NCBI GenBank assembly: GCA_051954235.1
Contig: JBQCHY010000056.1
Span: 62,001-126,000 of the forward strand
Reading direction: 5' to 3'
DNA length: 64,000 nt
From: 62-47 sp051954235
GTDB taxonomy: Bacteria > Pseudomonadota > Alphaproteobacteria > Rhizobiales > Xanthobacteraceae
Shown one piece after another: positions 8,471 to 17,071 of this stretch. Every line of letters begins with the position of its first letter. Position 1 is the first letter of the stretch. The position numbers and the translations under genes were made by a program. Below the pieces are notes generated by a model. That model saw nothing but the letters and a program-made list of their open reading frames with translations, did no database searches and was not told the DNA's origin.

Positions 8471-9849
8471 ACATGCGTTCCAGCAATCACGGCGGCGATG
8501 TGTTGATCGATCCGCCTGCCGTGGAGGCACGCTCATGGAAAGAAGGCGGCTTTGCGGAAAGCGGCCTGTCCAAGACCGCATATAGCAACCACGCCCGGCT
8601 GAAGGTTCTGTTTGCAAACAAGTTTTTTTATCTGAAGGGTGGTGCCGAGACGGTGATGTTCGATGAAATCGACTTGATGAGGCAACACCGGGTCGATGTT
8701 GTCGAATTCTCCATGGCAGACCCGCGCAATCGTCCTTCAACGTACGCACCATATTTCGTCTCGTCGAAAGACTATCGGTCCAATTCACGCGCCAGAAGGT
8801 TACGGTCCGCGCTATCATTCATTCATTCGCGCGAAGCGGTCGACAAGATTTCGACACTGATCCGCGATCAAAGGCCTGACATCCTGCATTGCCACAACAT
8901 CTACCATCAACTGACACCGTCCATCATCAACGCAGCCTCGCGAGCCAGGATTCCGATCGTTCTCACGCTGCACGATTACAAGGTCATATGCCCGGTCTAT
9001 ACCCGGCTTTCCAATGGCGAGGTATGCACGAAGTGCTCGGACGGCCGCTACGAGGCGCTGCTCACGCAACGTTGCGCAGATCGCTCGATTGCGCAGAGTG
9101 GGCTGTTGTGGGCGGAAGCGCGCTTTCATGCCGCAGCCGGCAGCTATCGGCGCGTGGATAAGTTCATCGCCCCCAGCCGTTTCATGCGCGATGCCGTTGT
9201 GCCTCTGTTGGGTGACAGCAAGGTCGTCCACATCCCGAACGGCGTCGACACCTCGCGCATCGCGGCGTCCAGGCAAGACAAGGGCTTCGCTCTCTATCTT
9301 GGGCGCCTCTCACCCGAAAAGGGAGTCGAGACGCTGCTGCGAGCGCACGCAGCGGATAACGCCGCATGGCGGCTTGTCGTCGCCGGATCCGGGCCGCTGC
9401 AGGGGAAGCTGCAATCGGCATTTCCATCGGCGGAGTTTACCGGCCATCTGACAGGCGCGGATCTCGAGGCAAAACTCAGGGAAGCATCCGTGATCGTGGT
9501 TCCGTCCGAATGGCACGAAAATAATCCGTTGTCGGTGCTGGAGGCCATGGCCTACGGGAAGCCGATCGTCGCATCGGATATCGGCGGCATCCCCGAACTC
9601 GTCAGGCACGGCCAGACCGGCCTGCTGTTCGAACCTAGAAACATCCAGCAACTATCCAGTCATATCAGGACCCTGCTGAGCAATTCCGACCTACGAAGAA
9701 CGTTCGGCAATGAGGCTCGGAAGGTCGCGGAAACGGAATATTCGCTTGCGCGGCACGGAGCCGCGGTGCTCTCGCTTTATGAGAGCCTGATTGCGCCGGC
9801 CGGAACGATATCCGGGTTCGCCGCCAATACGCACTCGCGAGTCTTGTGA
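8467..9849 (+). CDS. GT4 family glycosyltransferase
   Basis: 460 residues with the GT-B architecture. The N-terminal half has the acceptor loop FANKFFYLKGGAETVMFDE, the HCHNIYH segment and a cysteine cluster (ICPVYTRL...CTKC) often seen in a GT4 subgroup. The C-terminal half has LYLGRLSPEKGVETLLRA and the EX7E-type nucleotide-sugar site in NNPLSVLEAMAYGKPIVAS. It transfers a sugar from an NDP-sugar, with retention of configuration, onto the growing lipid-linked glycan at the cytoplasmic face. I chose ATG 8467 because it overlaps the upstream stop by four bases; a longer frame begins inside the preceding gene. Donor and acceptor are not identifiable. Confidence 0.88.
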   Translation: MNMRSSNHGGDVLIDPPAVEARSWKEGGFAESGLSKTAYSNHARLKVLFANKFFYLKGGAETVMFDEIDLMRQHRVDVVEFSMADPRNRPSTYAPYFVSSKDYRSNSRARRLRSALSFIHSREAVDKISTLIRDQRPDILHCHNIYHQLTPSIINAASRARIPIVLTLHDYKVICPVYTRLSNGEVCTKCSDGRYEALLTQRCADRSIAQSGLLWAEARFHAAAGSYRRVDKFIAPSRFMRDAVVPLLGDSKVVHIPNGVDTSRIAASRQDKGFALYLGRLSPEKGVETLLRAHAADNAAWRLVVAGSGPLQGKLQSAFPSAEFTGHLTGADLEAKLREASVIVVPSEWHENNPLSVLEAMAYGKPIVASDIGGIPELVRHGQTGLLFEPRNIQQLSSHIRTLLSNSDLRRTFGNEARKVAETEYSLARHGAAVLSLYESLIAPAGTISGFAANTHSRVL

Positions 9850-9892
9850 CGCCAACGTTATTTGCAACGGAAGTTTTGATGCCGGAGCCGCG

Positions 9893-10945
9893 ATGTCAAG
9901 TTCACGAACAATGAACGAACCGGCAAACGGCCCGCTCGTCACGATTGCCATTCCAACGTTCAATCGCGCGCCCCTGCTCAGGGGCTGTATCGATCTCGCC
10001 TTGGCGCAAAGTTACAAACACATCGAGGTGCTTGTTTCGGACAATGCGTCGTTGGATGACACAGGGAAGGTTTTGGGCGAGTTCAGTGATCATCGACTCC
10101 GGGTCTTGAGGCAGGAAGCCAACATCGGCCTCCTTCCGAACTGGAATGCATGCCTGGCGGCAGCCAAGGGCGAGTACATCATTTTTGTGTCCGATGACGA
10201 CAGGATATCTCCGCAGTTCGTCGAACGATGCGTTGGCGCGATTGGATACCGATCGCAAGTTCCGATCGTCGCCGCGTTGACCAACTGCCATTTGGCGTCG
10301 TTCGGACAAATCAAGCCCGCCCGCACCAGCCAACATATGACGTCGGGACTCCAGAACGGGCCTCGGGTTCTTCTGGAATTTTTGGCGGATGAGATCAGCA
10401 TCGCGATCTGCAGTGTAATGATGAACACGCAAGCCCTGCGCTTGCGTGGAGGATTTTCCCTCAGCCTGCCCCACACCGCGGACGTGGCAGCCTGGGCGCC
10501 TCTCCTCCTCGAAGATGAGGTCGGCTTCATCAACGAAGCCTGCGCGACCTTCAATCTTCACGACGATTCGGAGACCGGCCGTTTGGGCGTCACGAAAATT
10601 CTGACCGACGGCTGGAAGGTCGCGGATCTGATATCGCGCACAGCAGACGAGCGGATCAGGACCGCATCGTTACGTCAGGAACTCAGACTCCAGGCCCAAC
10701 GCTGCTTTTCCCGCCGCGCCTTGAGGTTCCTGGCATATCACCGCAATAGCGGCGCCAGCTTGCGCGAGGTTCTAGGCTATGTATGGCTTTTCCGGAACGA
10801 CTTGATGAGCGTGGACAAATTGTCGGTGCTGAAATTTGTCGCGATCATTCTTTGCCCTGCGCCGATCGCGGCACGCCTTCGGCATCTCAGACACACTTTC
10901 GCACTAGGTTGGCGCAGCCGACAAAGCATCGCGAAACCGGGATAA
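9893..10945 (+). CDS. GT2 family glycosyltransferase
   Basis: 350 residues. The N-terminal GT-A domain has ATIAIPTFNR-like opening (VTIAIPTFNRAPLLRG), the VLVSDNASLDDT nucleotide-binding stretch, and the metal-binding DxD region FVSDDDRI. The C-terminal third is helical and basic, perhaps membrane-associated. GT2 enzymes are inverting transferases that often extend lipid-linked glycans. The start at 9893 (MSSSRTMNEP) is supported by GGAG five bases upstream; the frame is open further upstream but would overlap the previous gene. It ends the plus-strand run of the polysaccharide locus and faces a convergent glycosyltransferase. Confidence 0.88.
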   Translation: MSSSRTMNEPANGPLVTIAIPTFNRAPLLRGCIDLALAQSYKHIEVLVSDNASLDDTGKVLGEFSDHRLRVLRQEANIGLLPNWNACLAAAKGEYIIFVSDDDRISPQFVERCVGAIGYRSQVPIVAALTNCHLASFGQIKPARTSQHMTSGLQNGPRVLLEFLADEISIAICSVMMNTQALRLRGGFSLSLPHTADVAAWAPLLLEDEVGFINEACATFNLHDDSETGRLGVTKILTDGWKVADLISRTADERIRTASLRQELRLQAQRCFSRRALRFLAYHRNSGASLREVLGYVWLFRNDLMSVDKLSVLKFVAIILCPAPIAARLRHLRHTFALGWRSRQSIAKPG

Positions 10946-10961
10946 ATCCGCTCCCGATGGC

Positions 10962-10982
10962 CCGGCGCATTGTCTGCGCCGG
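10962..10982. terminator. Hairpin between convergent glycosyltransferase genes
   Basis: A perfect 8-bp GC-rich stem (CCGGCGCA / TGCGCCGG) with a 5-base loop lies in the 48-bp gap between convergent stops. It is well placed as a bidirectional terminator, but there is no clear T-run on either side. Confidence 0.5.
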
Positions 10983-10993
10983 CGGTTCCTGCC

Positions 10994-12160
10994 TCAGGTC
11001 TTGTATCGTGGGCTCGAATTCAAGCCTGGAAGAGCAACACCCGCCTTGGAATTCACCAGTGCCATGTATGCCGTCGACGTCTTCTGGGCAATTTCCGTCC
11101 AGTTGTAGCGACGGGCGCAATTCAGCCTGATTGCTTCGCGGCCCGAGGCGCTCACATTCAAACCGCTCAAGGCGCGTATTTTCGTGCTCAACTCCGCGAT
11201 ACTTCCCATTCGGAAAACGCGATCCGCATCGCTCACCACCTCCATGTTGGAGGGAATGTCGCTGACCAACACCGGCAGCCCATAGCTGAGCGCCTCCAGC
11301 AGCGCGATGGGCAATCCCTCATGCGACGACGGCAGAACGAACAGCCCGGCATGCGCATAAAGCTGGCGCAGCGAGGCGCCGGTCTGGAAGCCCGCCATCA
11401 CCACGTTGTCCGCGAGAGCCGCCTCGGAAGCGAGGCAATCGGCGTACTTGTTCTTGTGATCGATCCGACCGACGATTGCCAGTTTCCAGCCGCTTAGACC
11501 CGCATGATTGAAAGCCCGCAAAAGATCCAGTTGTCGCTTCTCGGGAACAAGCCGTCCGACCGTCACAACATAGCGACCCGGCTGCAAGCCAAGTTCGACG
11601 ACCTTATCGGTCTCGCGCGGTATATCCGCGAAGACGACGCCATTGGGAATGATCTCACAAGGCTTGCCATACTTGCTGGTGACAAGTTTCTCTATGCTCC
11701 GGCTAATAACGATGCGTTGATGCGCGAAACGCATTCCGAGCATTTCGCCAAGACGCAACAGCGTCCGCGCCGCCACCCCCCATTTTTCGCGATTGTAATC
11801 CTCGCCGTGATGGGTGACGACAACTCGCAAGCCAAGGATACGAAGCAGCGGGACGACAAGAGCGGGGCCGATGCCGTGGACGTGTACGACTTCCGGCCTG
11901 CGAATGCCGGCTACCACCGCGCAGATCAGCGAATGAAGCAACGTCTCGAGATAAGCGTTGCGCACCGTCCACAGCCGGAGCAACTGCACGCCTTTCCACT
12001 CCTTGCATTGCTTGTCGACATATGGTGACCGCACGCAGGCAGTCACGCGGTGCCCCATTTGCACGAGTTGCGGAGCGAGATTTTCGATATGCGTTTCGAT
12101 GCCACCCTGGACATTCGGGAAGCCGCGAAAGCCAAAGATATAGATCTCGCCTTTCTTCAT
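10994..12160 (-). CDS. GT4 family glycosyltransferase (DUF1972/rhamnosyltransferase-like)
   Basis: 388 residues, GT-B fold. The N-terminus reads IYIFGFRGFPNVQGGIETHI, the FP..GG..T acceptor loop of the DUF1972-type GT4 subgroup, then VVHVHGIGPALVVPLLR and VVTHHGEDYNREKWG. The C-terminal half has TVGRLVPEKRQLDLLRA and the EX7E site in EGLPIALLEALSYGLPVLVS. The ATG has GGAG ten bases upstream. It is divergent from nothing close: about 425 bp of non-coding DNA separate it from the next block. Relatives include rhamnosyl- and galactosyltransferases of exopolysaccharide loci; the sugar used here is unknown. Confidence 0.87.
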   Translation of the reverse strand: MKKGEIYIFGFRGFPNVQGGIETHIENLAPQLVQMGHRVTACVRSPYVDKQCKEWKGVQLLRLWTVRNAYLETLLHSLICAVVAGIRRPEVVHVHGIGPALVVPLLRILGLRVVVTHHGEDYNREKWGVAARTLLRLGEMLGMRFAHQRIVISRSIEKLVTSKYGKPCEIIPNGVVFADIPRETDKVVELGLQPGRYVVTVGRLVPEKRQLDLLRAFNHAGLSGWKLAIVGRIDHKNKYADCLASEAALADNVVMAGFQTGASLRQLYAHAGLFVLPSSHEGLPIALLEALSYGLPVLVSDIPSNMEVVSDADRVFRMGSIAELSTKIRALSGLNVSASGREAIRLNCARRYNWTEIAQKTSTAYMALVNSKAGVALPGLNSSPRYKT

Positions 12161-12585
12161 TGTTTACTCCGCTGAATCCCGGCGTCGTGATCACGCGAAA
12201 CCGCCAGGTGTGATCGGCAGCTTGGAAGGTTGCGAGAGTTTCTGTTGTCGTATCAGCGTCGTTCAGCGCCGTTGCCTTCAGCGATTTGTAAGCACGGCTC
12301 CCCCGCACAACTTGACGGGTATCAATATTGCCGGCCGCAATCGCCACCATCGCGCCGGGAGGCGCGCCTTTGTCGGCACTTTCGTCGCTACGGAGAAAGG
12401 GTGATGGCGATACGTCGCAATTGCGCAGCCGCAATTATGCGAGGCGGCACTCTCGCCAGCCCCCTATGCCGGACATAAGCGCCTTATGGATACTGCAAGG
12501 GAAAAGACGTGAATGGCCGTGACGAGACCGGCGATGACGAGCGGTCGATTCTATTTGAACGAAAGATGGTCTGGTGCGAGCGTTG
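12161..12585. other. Intergenic region between the polysaccharide and catabolic blocks
   Basis: About 425 bp with no gene that I can support. It should hold the promoter of the minus-strand glycosyltransferase and the end of the next minus-strand unit. One perfect 6-bp inverted repeat with a 3-base spacer, CATAAG-CGC-CTTATG, is present at 12474-12488 and could be an operator or weak hairpin. Confidence 0.45.
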
Positions 12586-14127
12586 CTATCCGATGCGACG
12601 GTCGCGGCCCTTCCAGAACGGATCGCGCACCGCGCGGCGCAACAGCTTGCCGACCGGACTTTTCGGCACTTCGTCGATGAAGTGCACCGACTTCGGCACT
12701 TTGTAACCAGCGAGCCGATCGCGAGCGAAAGCCATCAGCGCGGCGTCATCGATCTGCTGATCGGCCCGCAGCGCCACGAAGGCGGCGACCGCCTCACCCC
12801 ACTTGTCGTCCGGAATGCCGACGACCACGACTTCGCGCACCGCCGGATGGGCAGCGAGCGCGTCCTCGACCTCGCGCGGATAGACGTTGTAGCCGCCGGT
12901 GACGATCATATCGGAGGTGCGGTCCACCAGATAGAGATAGCCGTCCTGATCGAAGCGGCCGACATCGCGGGTACGAATGAAGCCGCCCGACAGCGCCATC
13001 TGCGCATTCAATTCCGGTGCGTCGAAATAGCCGCGCATCATGAACGGCGCGCGCAGCGCGATCTCACCCACCTCCCCCGGCGCGACCTCGTTGCCGTCCT
13101 CGTCGACGAGGCGGATTTCGCAATCGACGCTCGGACGACCGCAGGCCGCGAGACGCTGTTCCGCTGCGGGGCCAACGTGATCTTCCTTGGTCAGGTGCGT
13201 GATGAACACCGGCGCCTCGGTCTGCCCGTAATATTGCAGGAAGCGCGGTCCCCACAGTTTCAACGCGCGGTTGATGGTCGGTCGCGGCATCGGCGACGCA
13301 CCGTAGATGATCGAGCGCACCGAACTGAAATCTGCTTCCGCGATACCGGGCTGGTCCAACAGCATGCCGAGCATGGTCGGCACCATGTTGAGCGCGGTCG
13401 GTTTCCAGCGCTCCACTGCCTCGATATAGGATGCCGCCGTGAAACCGGGCAGCACGGCCGCCGTCGCGCCGCTGATCCAGTACGGCATGATGAAGCAGCC
13501 GCTGGCGTGGATCATCGAGGCGGCGTGCAGCATGATGTCGCCTTCGCGCACGTCATGATTGGCGAGGATGTTGATCGCCATCGCCGCCCAGCTCGCCTGA
13601 GTATGTTCAACGGCTTTCAGTTTGCCGGTGGTGCCCGAGGTGAAGATGGTGACAACGATATCGTCCGCTTCCGGTTTGCGATCCGGCGGCGTCACCGGCT
13701 GCGCTTTCGCCAATGCCTGAAGATCGTTCGGACCGGCATCACCGATGCTGATCGTTCGCAATTCCGGCATTGCCTGCATCAATTCGCGGGCGCGGTCAGC
13801 AAGATCGGCGCCATACAGCAGAATGCCGACGCCGGCACCTTCCAGCATCTGCTGTTGTTCCGCCAACGACAGGCGCGAATTGAGCGGCACGCGCGACAGC
13901 CGCGCTTTTGCGAAGCCGAAGTCCACCGGAATGGTGAACACCGAATTGTTCAGCAACAGTCCAGCGCGGGTGCCGACCGCAAGTCCAAGCGTGTCGATGA
14001 AAACGTTGGCGATCTGGTTTGAGAGCTGATCGACCTGCGTAAAGGTGAGTTTGTCGTTGCCATACATCACCGCCGTTCGCGGACCGAAATAAACCGCGCC
14101 GCGACGCACCAGCTCCGTCAACAACAT
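12586..14127 (-). CDS. Acyl-CoA synthetase (class I adenylate-forming, AMP-binding)
   Basis: 513 residues, a full-length ANL-family ligase that activates a carboxylic acid through an acyl-adenylate and passes it to CoA. The phosphate loop is TSGTTGKLK at 163-171, YYGQTE near 313, the hinge region DRTSDMIVTGGYNVYPREVE, and the C-terminal catalytic Lys494 in SPVGKLLRR. GGGGAGG lies upstream of the ATG. It closes the long minus-strand block with a crotonase and a biotin carboxylase upstream, separated from them by a palindromic repeat. Medium-chain, aromatic or alicyclic acids are all possible substrates; the sequence alone does not decide. Confidence 0.87.
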   Translation of the reverse strand: MLLTELVRRGAVYFGPRTAVMYGNDKLTFTQVDQLSNQIANVFIDTLGLAVGTRAGLLLNNSVFTIPVDFGFAKARLSRVPLNSRLSLAEQQQMLEGAGVGILLYGADLADRARELMQAMPELRTISIGDAGPNDLQALAKAQPVTPPDRKPEADDIVVTIFTSGTTGKLKAVEHTQASWAAMAINILANHDVREGDIMLHAASMIHASGCFIMPYWISGATAAVLPGFTAASYIEAVERWKPTALNMVPTMLGMLLDQPGIAEADFSSVRSIIYGASPMPRPTINRALKLWGPRFLQYYGQTEAPVFITHLTKEDHVGPAAEQRLAACGRPSVDCEIRLVDEDGNEVAPGEVGEIALRAPFMMRGYFDAPELNAQMALSGGFIRTRDVGRFDQDGYLYLVDRTSDMIVTGGYNVYPREVEDALAAHPAVREVVVVGIPDDKWGEAVAAFVALRADQQIDDAALMAFARDRLAGYKVPKSVHFIDEVPKSPVGKLLRRAVRDPFWKGRDRRIG

Positions 14128-14179
14128 CGCAACCTCCCCGTTATTTTGGTTCTTAGGACTTTAGACTACCCATATCTTA

Positions 14180-14259
14180 CGTCATTGCGAGGAGCGTTAG
14201 CGACGAAGCAATCCAGGGCGAAAAAAGAACTGGATTGCTTCGCTTCGCTCGCAATGACG
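14180..14259. repeat. Family A palindromic intergenic repeat (copy 1)
   Basis: An 80-bp imperfect inverted repeat with arms starting CGTCATTGCGAG and ending CTCGCAATGACG, and inner arms GAAGCAATCCAG / CTGGATTGCTTC. Related copies lie at 20349, 21472, 26738 and 35221. REP-like element; may also act as a transcription hairpin between the ligase and crotonase genes. Confidence 0.9.
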
Positions 14260-14272
14260 GTCCTAATCGACT

Positions 14273-15058
14273 CTATCGTCCCGGCCAGGAAGGCTTGCGC
14301 TTTTCGCCGAAGGCTTTCAGGCCTTCCTTGGCGTCCTCGGTCATCGCCAAGAGCGCGATCTGGCTTTCGGTGTAGGCGATCGCCTCGTCGAACGACATCG
14401 CCGCGATGGCGCGCATGGCGTATTTGCCGCGACGGATCGCGGTCGGTGACTTGTCCGTGAGACGGCCGATCAGCCAGTCCACCTTGGCGTCGAGTTCGCC
14501 GGCCGGCGCGATGTGGTTGACGAGGCCCGCCGCCTGCGCGGCGCGGACATCGAACGGCTCGCCGGTCAGCGACCATTCGTTGATCAGCCGGCGCGGCGCC
14601 AGCGATTGCAGCAGGCTCATCACCTGCATCGGGAACACGCCGACCTTGACCTCCGGCAGGCCGAAGATCGCGGTTTCGGTCGCCACCGCCATATCGGTCA
14701 TGCACAACAGGCCCATGCCACCGGCCATGCAGACGCCATTGATGCGCGCGATCGACGGCTTGGTGGCGTTCTGCGCCAGCCGCAACAGGTCGGCATAATC
14801 GACGTTGGGCTTGGCGAAATCCATCGCTGCGAAGGCACCGCCGGTGTTCGCCAGATCGGCGCCGGCGCAGAACGCCTTGTCGCCCGCGCCGGTCAACACG
14901 ATAACGCGAATGGCCGGATCGTCATGCGCCTCGCGATAGCCACGCACGATGCCGGCGATCACCTCGGCGTTGAGCGCGTTGCGCTTCTCCGGCCGATTGA
15001 TGGTGATCCAGAGAGCCTGTCCGCGCTTTTCCTGTATTACGCTCGTGTTGTCCGCCAT
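14273..15058 (-). CDS. Enoyl-CoA hydratase/isomerase family protein (crotonase fold)
   Basis: 261 residues, the typical single-domain crotonase length. The oxyanion-hole segments FCAGADL (63-69) and AGGMG (112-116) bind the CoA thioester. Compared with rat enoyl-CoA hydratase, Glu164 is kept (Glu136 in GLPEVKVG) but Glu144 is replaced by Gly116. One-glutamate members include enoyl-CoA isomerases and some specialised hydratases and hydrolases, so simple crotonyl hydratase activity should not be assumed. It starts 15 bp downstream of the carboxylase alpha gene and is probably co-transcribed with it. Ends in the common KRKPSWPGR tail. Confidence 0.85.
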   Translation of the reverse strand: MADNTSVIQEKRGQALWITINRPEKRNALNAEVIAGIVRGYREAHDDPAIRVIVLTGAGDKAFCAGADLANTGGAFAAMDFAKPNVDYADLLRLAQNATKPSIARINGVCMAGGMGLLCMTDMAVATETAIFGLPEVKVGVFPMQVMSLLQSLAPRRLINEWSLTGEPFDVRAAQAAGLVNHIAPAGELDAKVDWLIGRLTDKSPTAIRRGKYAMRAIAAMSFDEAIAYTESQIALLAMTEDAKEGLKAFGEKRKPSWPGR

Positions 15059-15073
15059 CGTCCGCTGTGTCCT

Positions 15074-17071
15074 TTATGCCGCTTCATCTTTCGCCGGATC
15101 GATCACCGCGACGATGTGGCCGGTGGTGACCTGCTCGCCCTCGGTGACGCCGAGTTCCGCGATGATGCCCGAAACCGGCGCGACATGCACGTGCTCCATC
15201 TTCATGGCCTCGAGCGTCGACACCGGTTGCCCGGCCTTGACGGCGTCGCCGACATTGACCAGCACCGCCACCACGCGGCCGTTGAGCGCCGCTCGCAATT
15301 TGCCGTCGCCACCGCCCGCCGCCGCCCGCTCCGGCGCGGCGCGGGTGAGATCGCGGACGGCCAGCACGGCACCGTCGCGCAGGATGTAGAGGTGGCTGTC
15401 GTCGCGGCGATAGCGGACGCTCTCGGTCAGGCCATCGGCCTTGATCCGGATCGTGTCGCCGTCGAGAGCGGCGATGCCGATGCGACGGCCCTCGCCGTTC
15501 GACCCGATGGCGTAGTCGCCCTCGCGGGTGCGTGCGATCTCGATCTCGCAAGCCTCGCCATCGATGGCGAAACGCATCAGCATCGGGAAGGTCGTCGCCA
15601 GCGAACGACCGGCGCGCCACGGTGCGGCATACGGATCGGTGACGTAGAGCAGCAGCGCCGCCAGCACGTCATTGGCAGTTCCGGCAACAGGCGGTCGCGC
15701 CAACAACACATCGGCGTGTTGCCCGATGAACGCGGTGGTGGCGCCGCCTTGTGTGAACACGTCGTTCCGCAGGCAGGAGGTCAGAAATTCCTGATTGGTG
15801 GTGACGCCGAACGCCACCGTCTGCTCAAGGCCGTGGATCAGCCGCCGCCGCGCTTCGTCGCGGGTCGCGCCGTGGGCGATGACTTTCACGATCATGGAAT
15901 CATAGAACGGCGGAATCTCGATGCCGGAGTGCAGCGCGTGCTCGACGCGCAGATGCTCCGCCGGCTGCCATTCCAGCATGCGGCCCGACTGCGGCATGAA
16001 GCCGTGACGCGCATCCTCCGAACACAGCCGCACCTCGATGGCATGGCCGGAAAAGCGGACGTCCTGCTGCTTCAGCGCCAGCGGCTCGCCGGAAGCAATG
16101 CGCAGTTGCAGTTCGACCAGGTCAAGCCCGGTGATCGCCTCGGTCACCGGATGCTCGACTTGCAGACGCGTGTTCATCTCCATGAAGTAGAAGTTGCCCG
16201 CGCCATCGAGCAGGAATTCCAGGGTGCCCGCGCCTTCGTAACCGATAGCCTTGACCGCTTTGACCGCGATCTCGCCCATCCGCGCGCGCAGTTCCGGCGT
16301 CACCGCCGGCGACGGCGCTTCCTCGATCACCTTCTGATGGCGACGCTGCACCGAGCAGTCGCGCTCGCCGAGATGGATGCCGTTGCCGTAGCGGTCGCCG
16401 AACACCTGAATTTCGATGTGGCGCGGCTCGACGATGGCGCGCTCCAGAATGACCGTGGGATCGCCGAACGCGCCCTGCGCCTCGGAGCGCGCGCTACGCA
16501 GGTGATCCGGGAACGCGTCCGCGCTTTCGACCAGCCGCATGCCGCGCCCGCCGCCACCGGCGACAGCCTTGATCATCACCGGGAAGCCAATGCGCGCGGC
16601 CTCCGCCGCCATGGTGGCGTCGGATTGATCCTCGCCCTGATAGCCCGGCACGCAAGGCACGCCGGCCTTCTGCATGATCGCCTTGGCGCCCGCCTTGTTG
16701 CCCATCGATTCGATGGCTTCCGGCGACGGGCCGATGAACACCAGCCCGGCATCGCGGCAGGCGCTCGCGAAATCCTCGTTCTCGGCGAGGAAGCCGTAGC
16801 CCGGATGCACGGCATCGGCGCCCGTCGCCTTCGCCGCCGCAATGATGGCGTCGATGCGCAGATAGGACTGCGCCGGCAACGGCTCGCCGATCCGCACCGC
16901 CTGATCGGCGGCGCGGACATGGGGCGCATCGGCATCGGCATCGGAGTAGACCGCGACGGTTGCGAAACCGAGACGGCGCGCGGTGCGCATCACGCGCAGC
17001 GCGATCTCGCCGCGATTAGCGACCAGGATTTTGCGGAACGGAGTGAGCTTCACGATTACGTCCCCACTCAT
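15074..17071 (-). CDS. Acyl-CoA carboxylase alpha subunit (biotin carboxylase plus BCCP)
   Basis: 665 residues. The N-terminal biotin carboxylase has ILVANRGEIALRVMRTARRLG, the ATP-grasp glycine loop VAGGGGRGMRL and the catalytic block MEMNTRLQVEHPVTE. The C-terminal biotinyl domain carries EAMKMEH, with biotin attached to the Lys. It carboxylates its own biotin, which the beta subunit uses to carboxylate an acyl-CoA. Its ATG overlaps the beta-subunit stop (ATGA), so the two are translationally coupled. Length and layout match the alpha subunits of methylcrotonyl-, propionyl- and geranyl-CoA carboxylases; which acyl-CoA is used depends on the beta subunit. Confidence 0.93.
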   Translation of the reverse strand: MSGDVIVKLTPFRKILVANRGEIALRVMRTARRLGFATVAVYSDADADAPHVRAADQAVRIGEPLPAQSYLRIDAIIAAAKATGADAVHPGYGFLAENEDFASACRDAGLVFIGPSPEAIESMGNKAGAKAIMQKAGVPCVPGYQGEDQSDATMAAEAARIGFPVMIKAVAGGGGRGMRLVESADAFPDHLRSARSEAQGAFGDPTVILERAIVEPRHIEIQVFGDRYGNGIHLGERDCSVQRRHQKVIEEAPSPAVTPELRARMGEIAVKAVKAIGYEGAGTLEFLLDGAGNFYFMEMNTRLQVEHPVTEAITGLDLVELQLRIASGEPLALKQQDVRFSGHAIEVRLCSEDARHGFMPQSGRMLEWQPAEHLRVEHALHSGIEIPPFYDSMIVKVIAHGATRDEARRRLIHGLEQTVAFGVTTNQEFLTSCLRNDVFTQGGATTAFIGQHADVLLARPPVAGTANDVLAALLLYVTDPYAAPWRAGRSLATTFPMLMRFAIDGEACEIEIARTREGDYAIGSNGEGRRIGIAALDGDTIRIKADGLTESVRYRRDDSHLYILRDGAVLAVRDLTRAAPERAAAGGGDGKLRAALNGRVVAVLVNVGDAVKAGQPVSTLEAMKMEHVHVAPVSGIIAELGVTEGEQVTTGHIVAVIDPAKDEAA

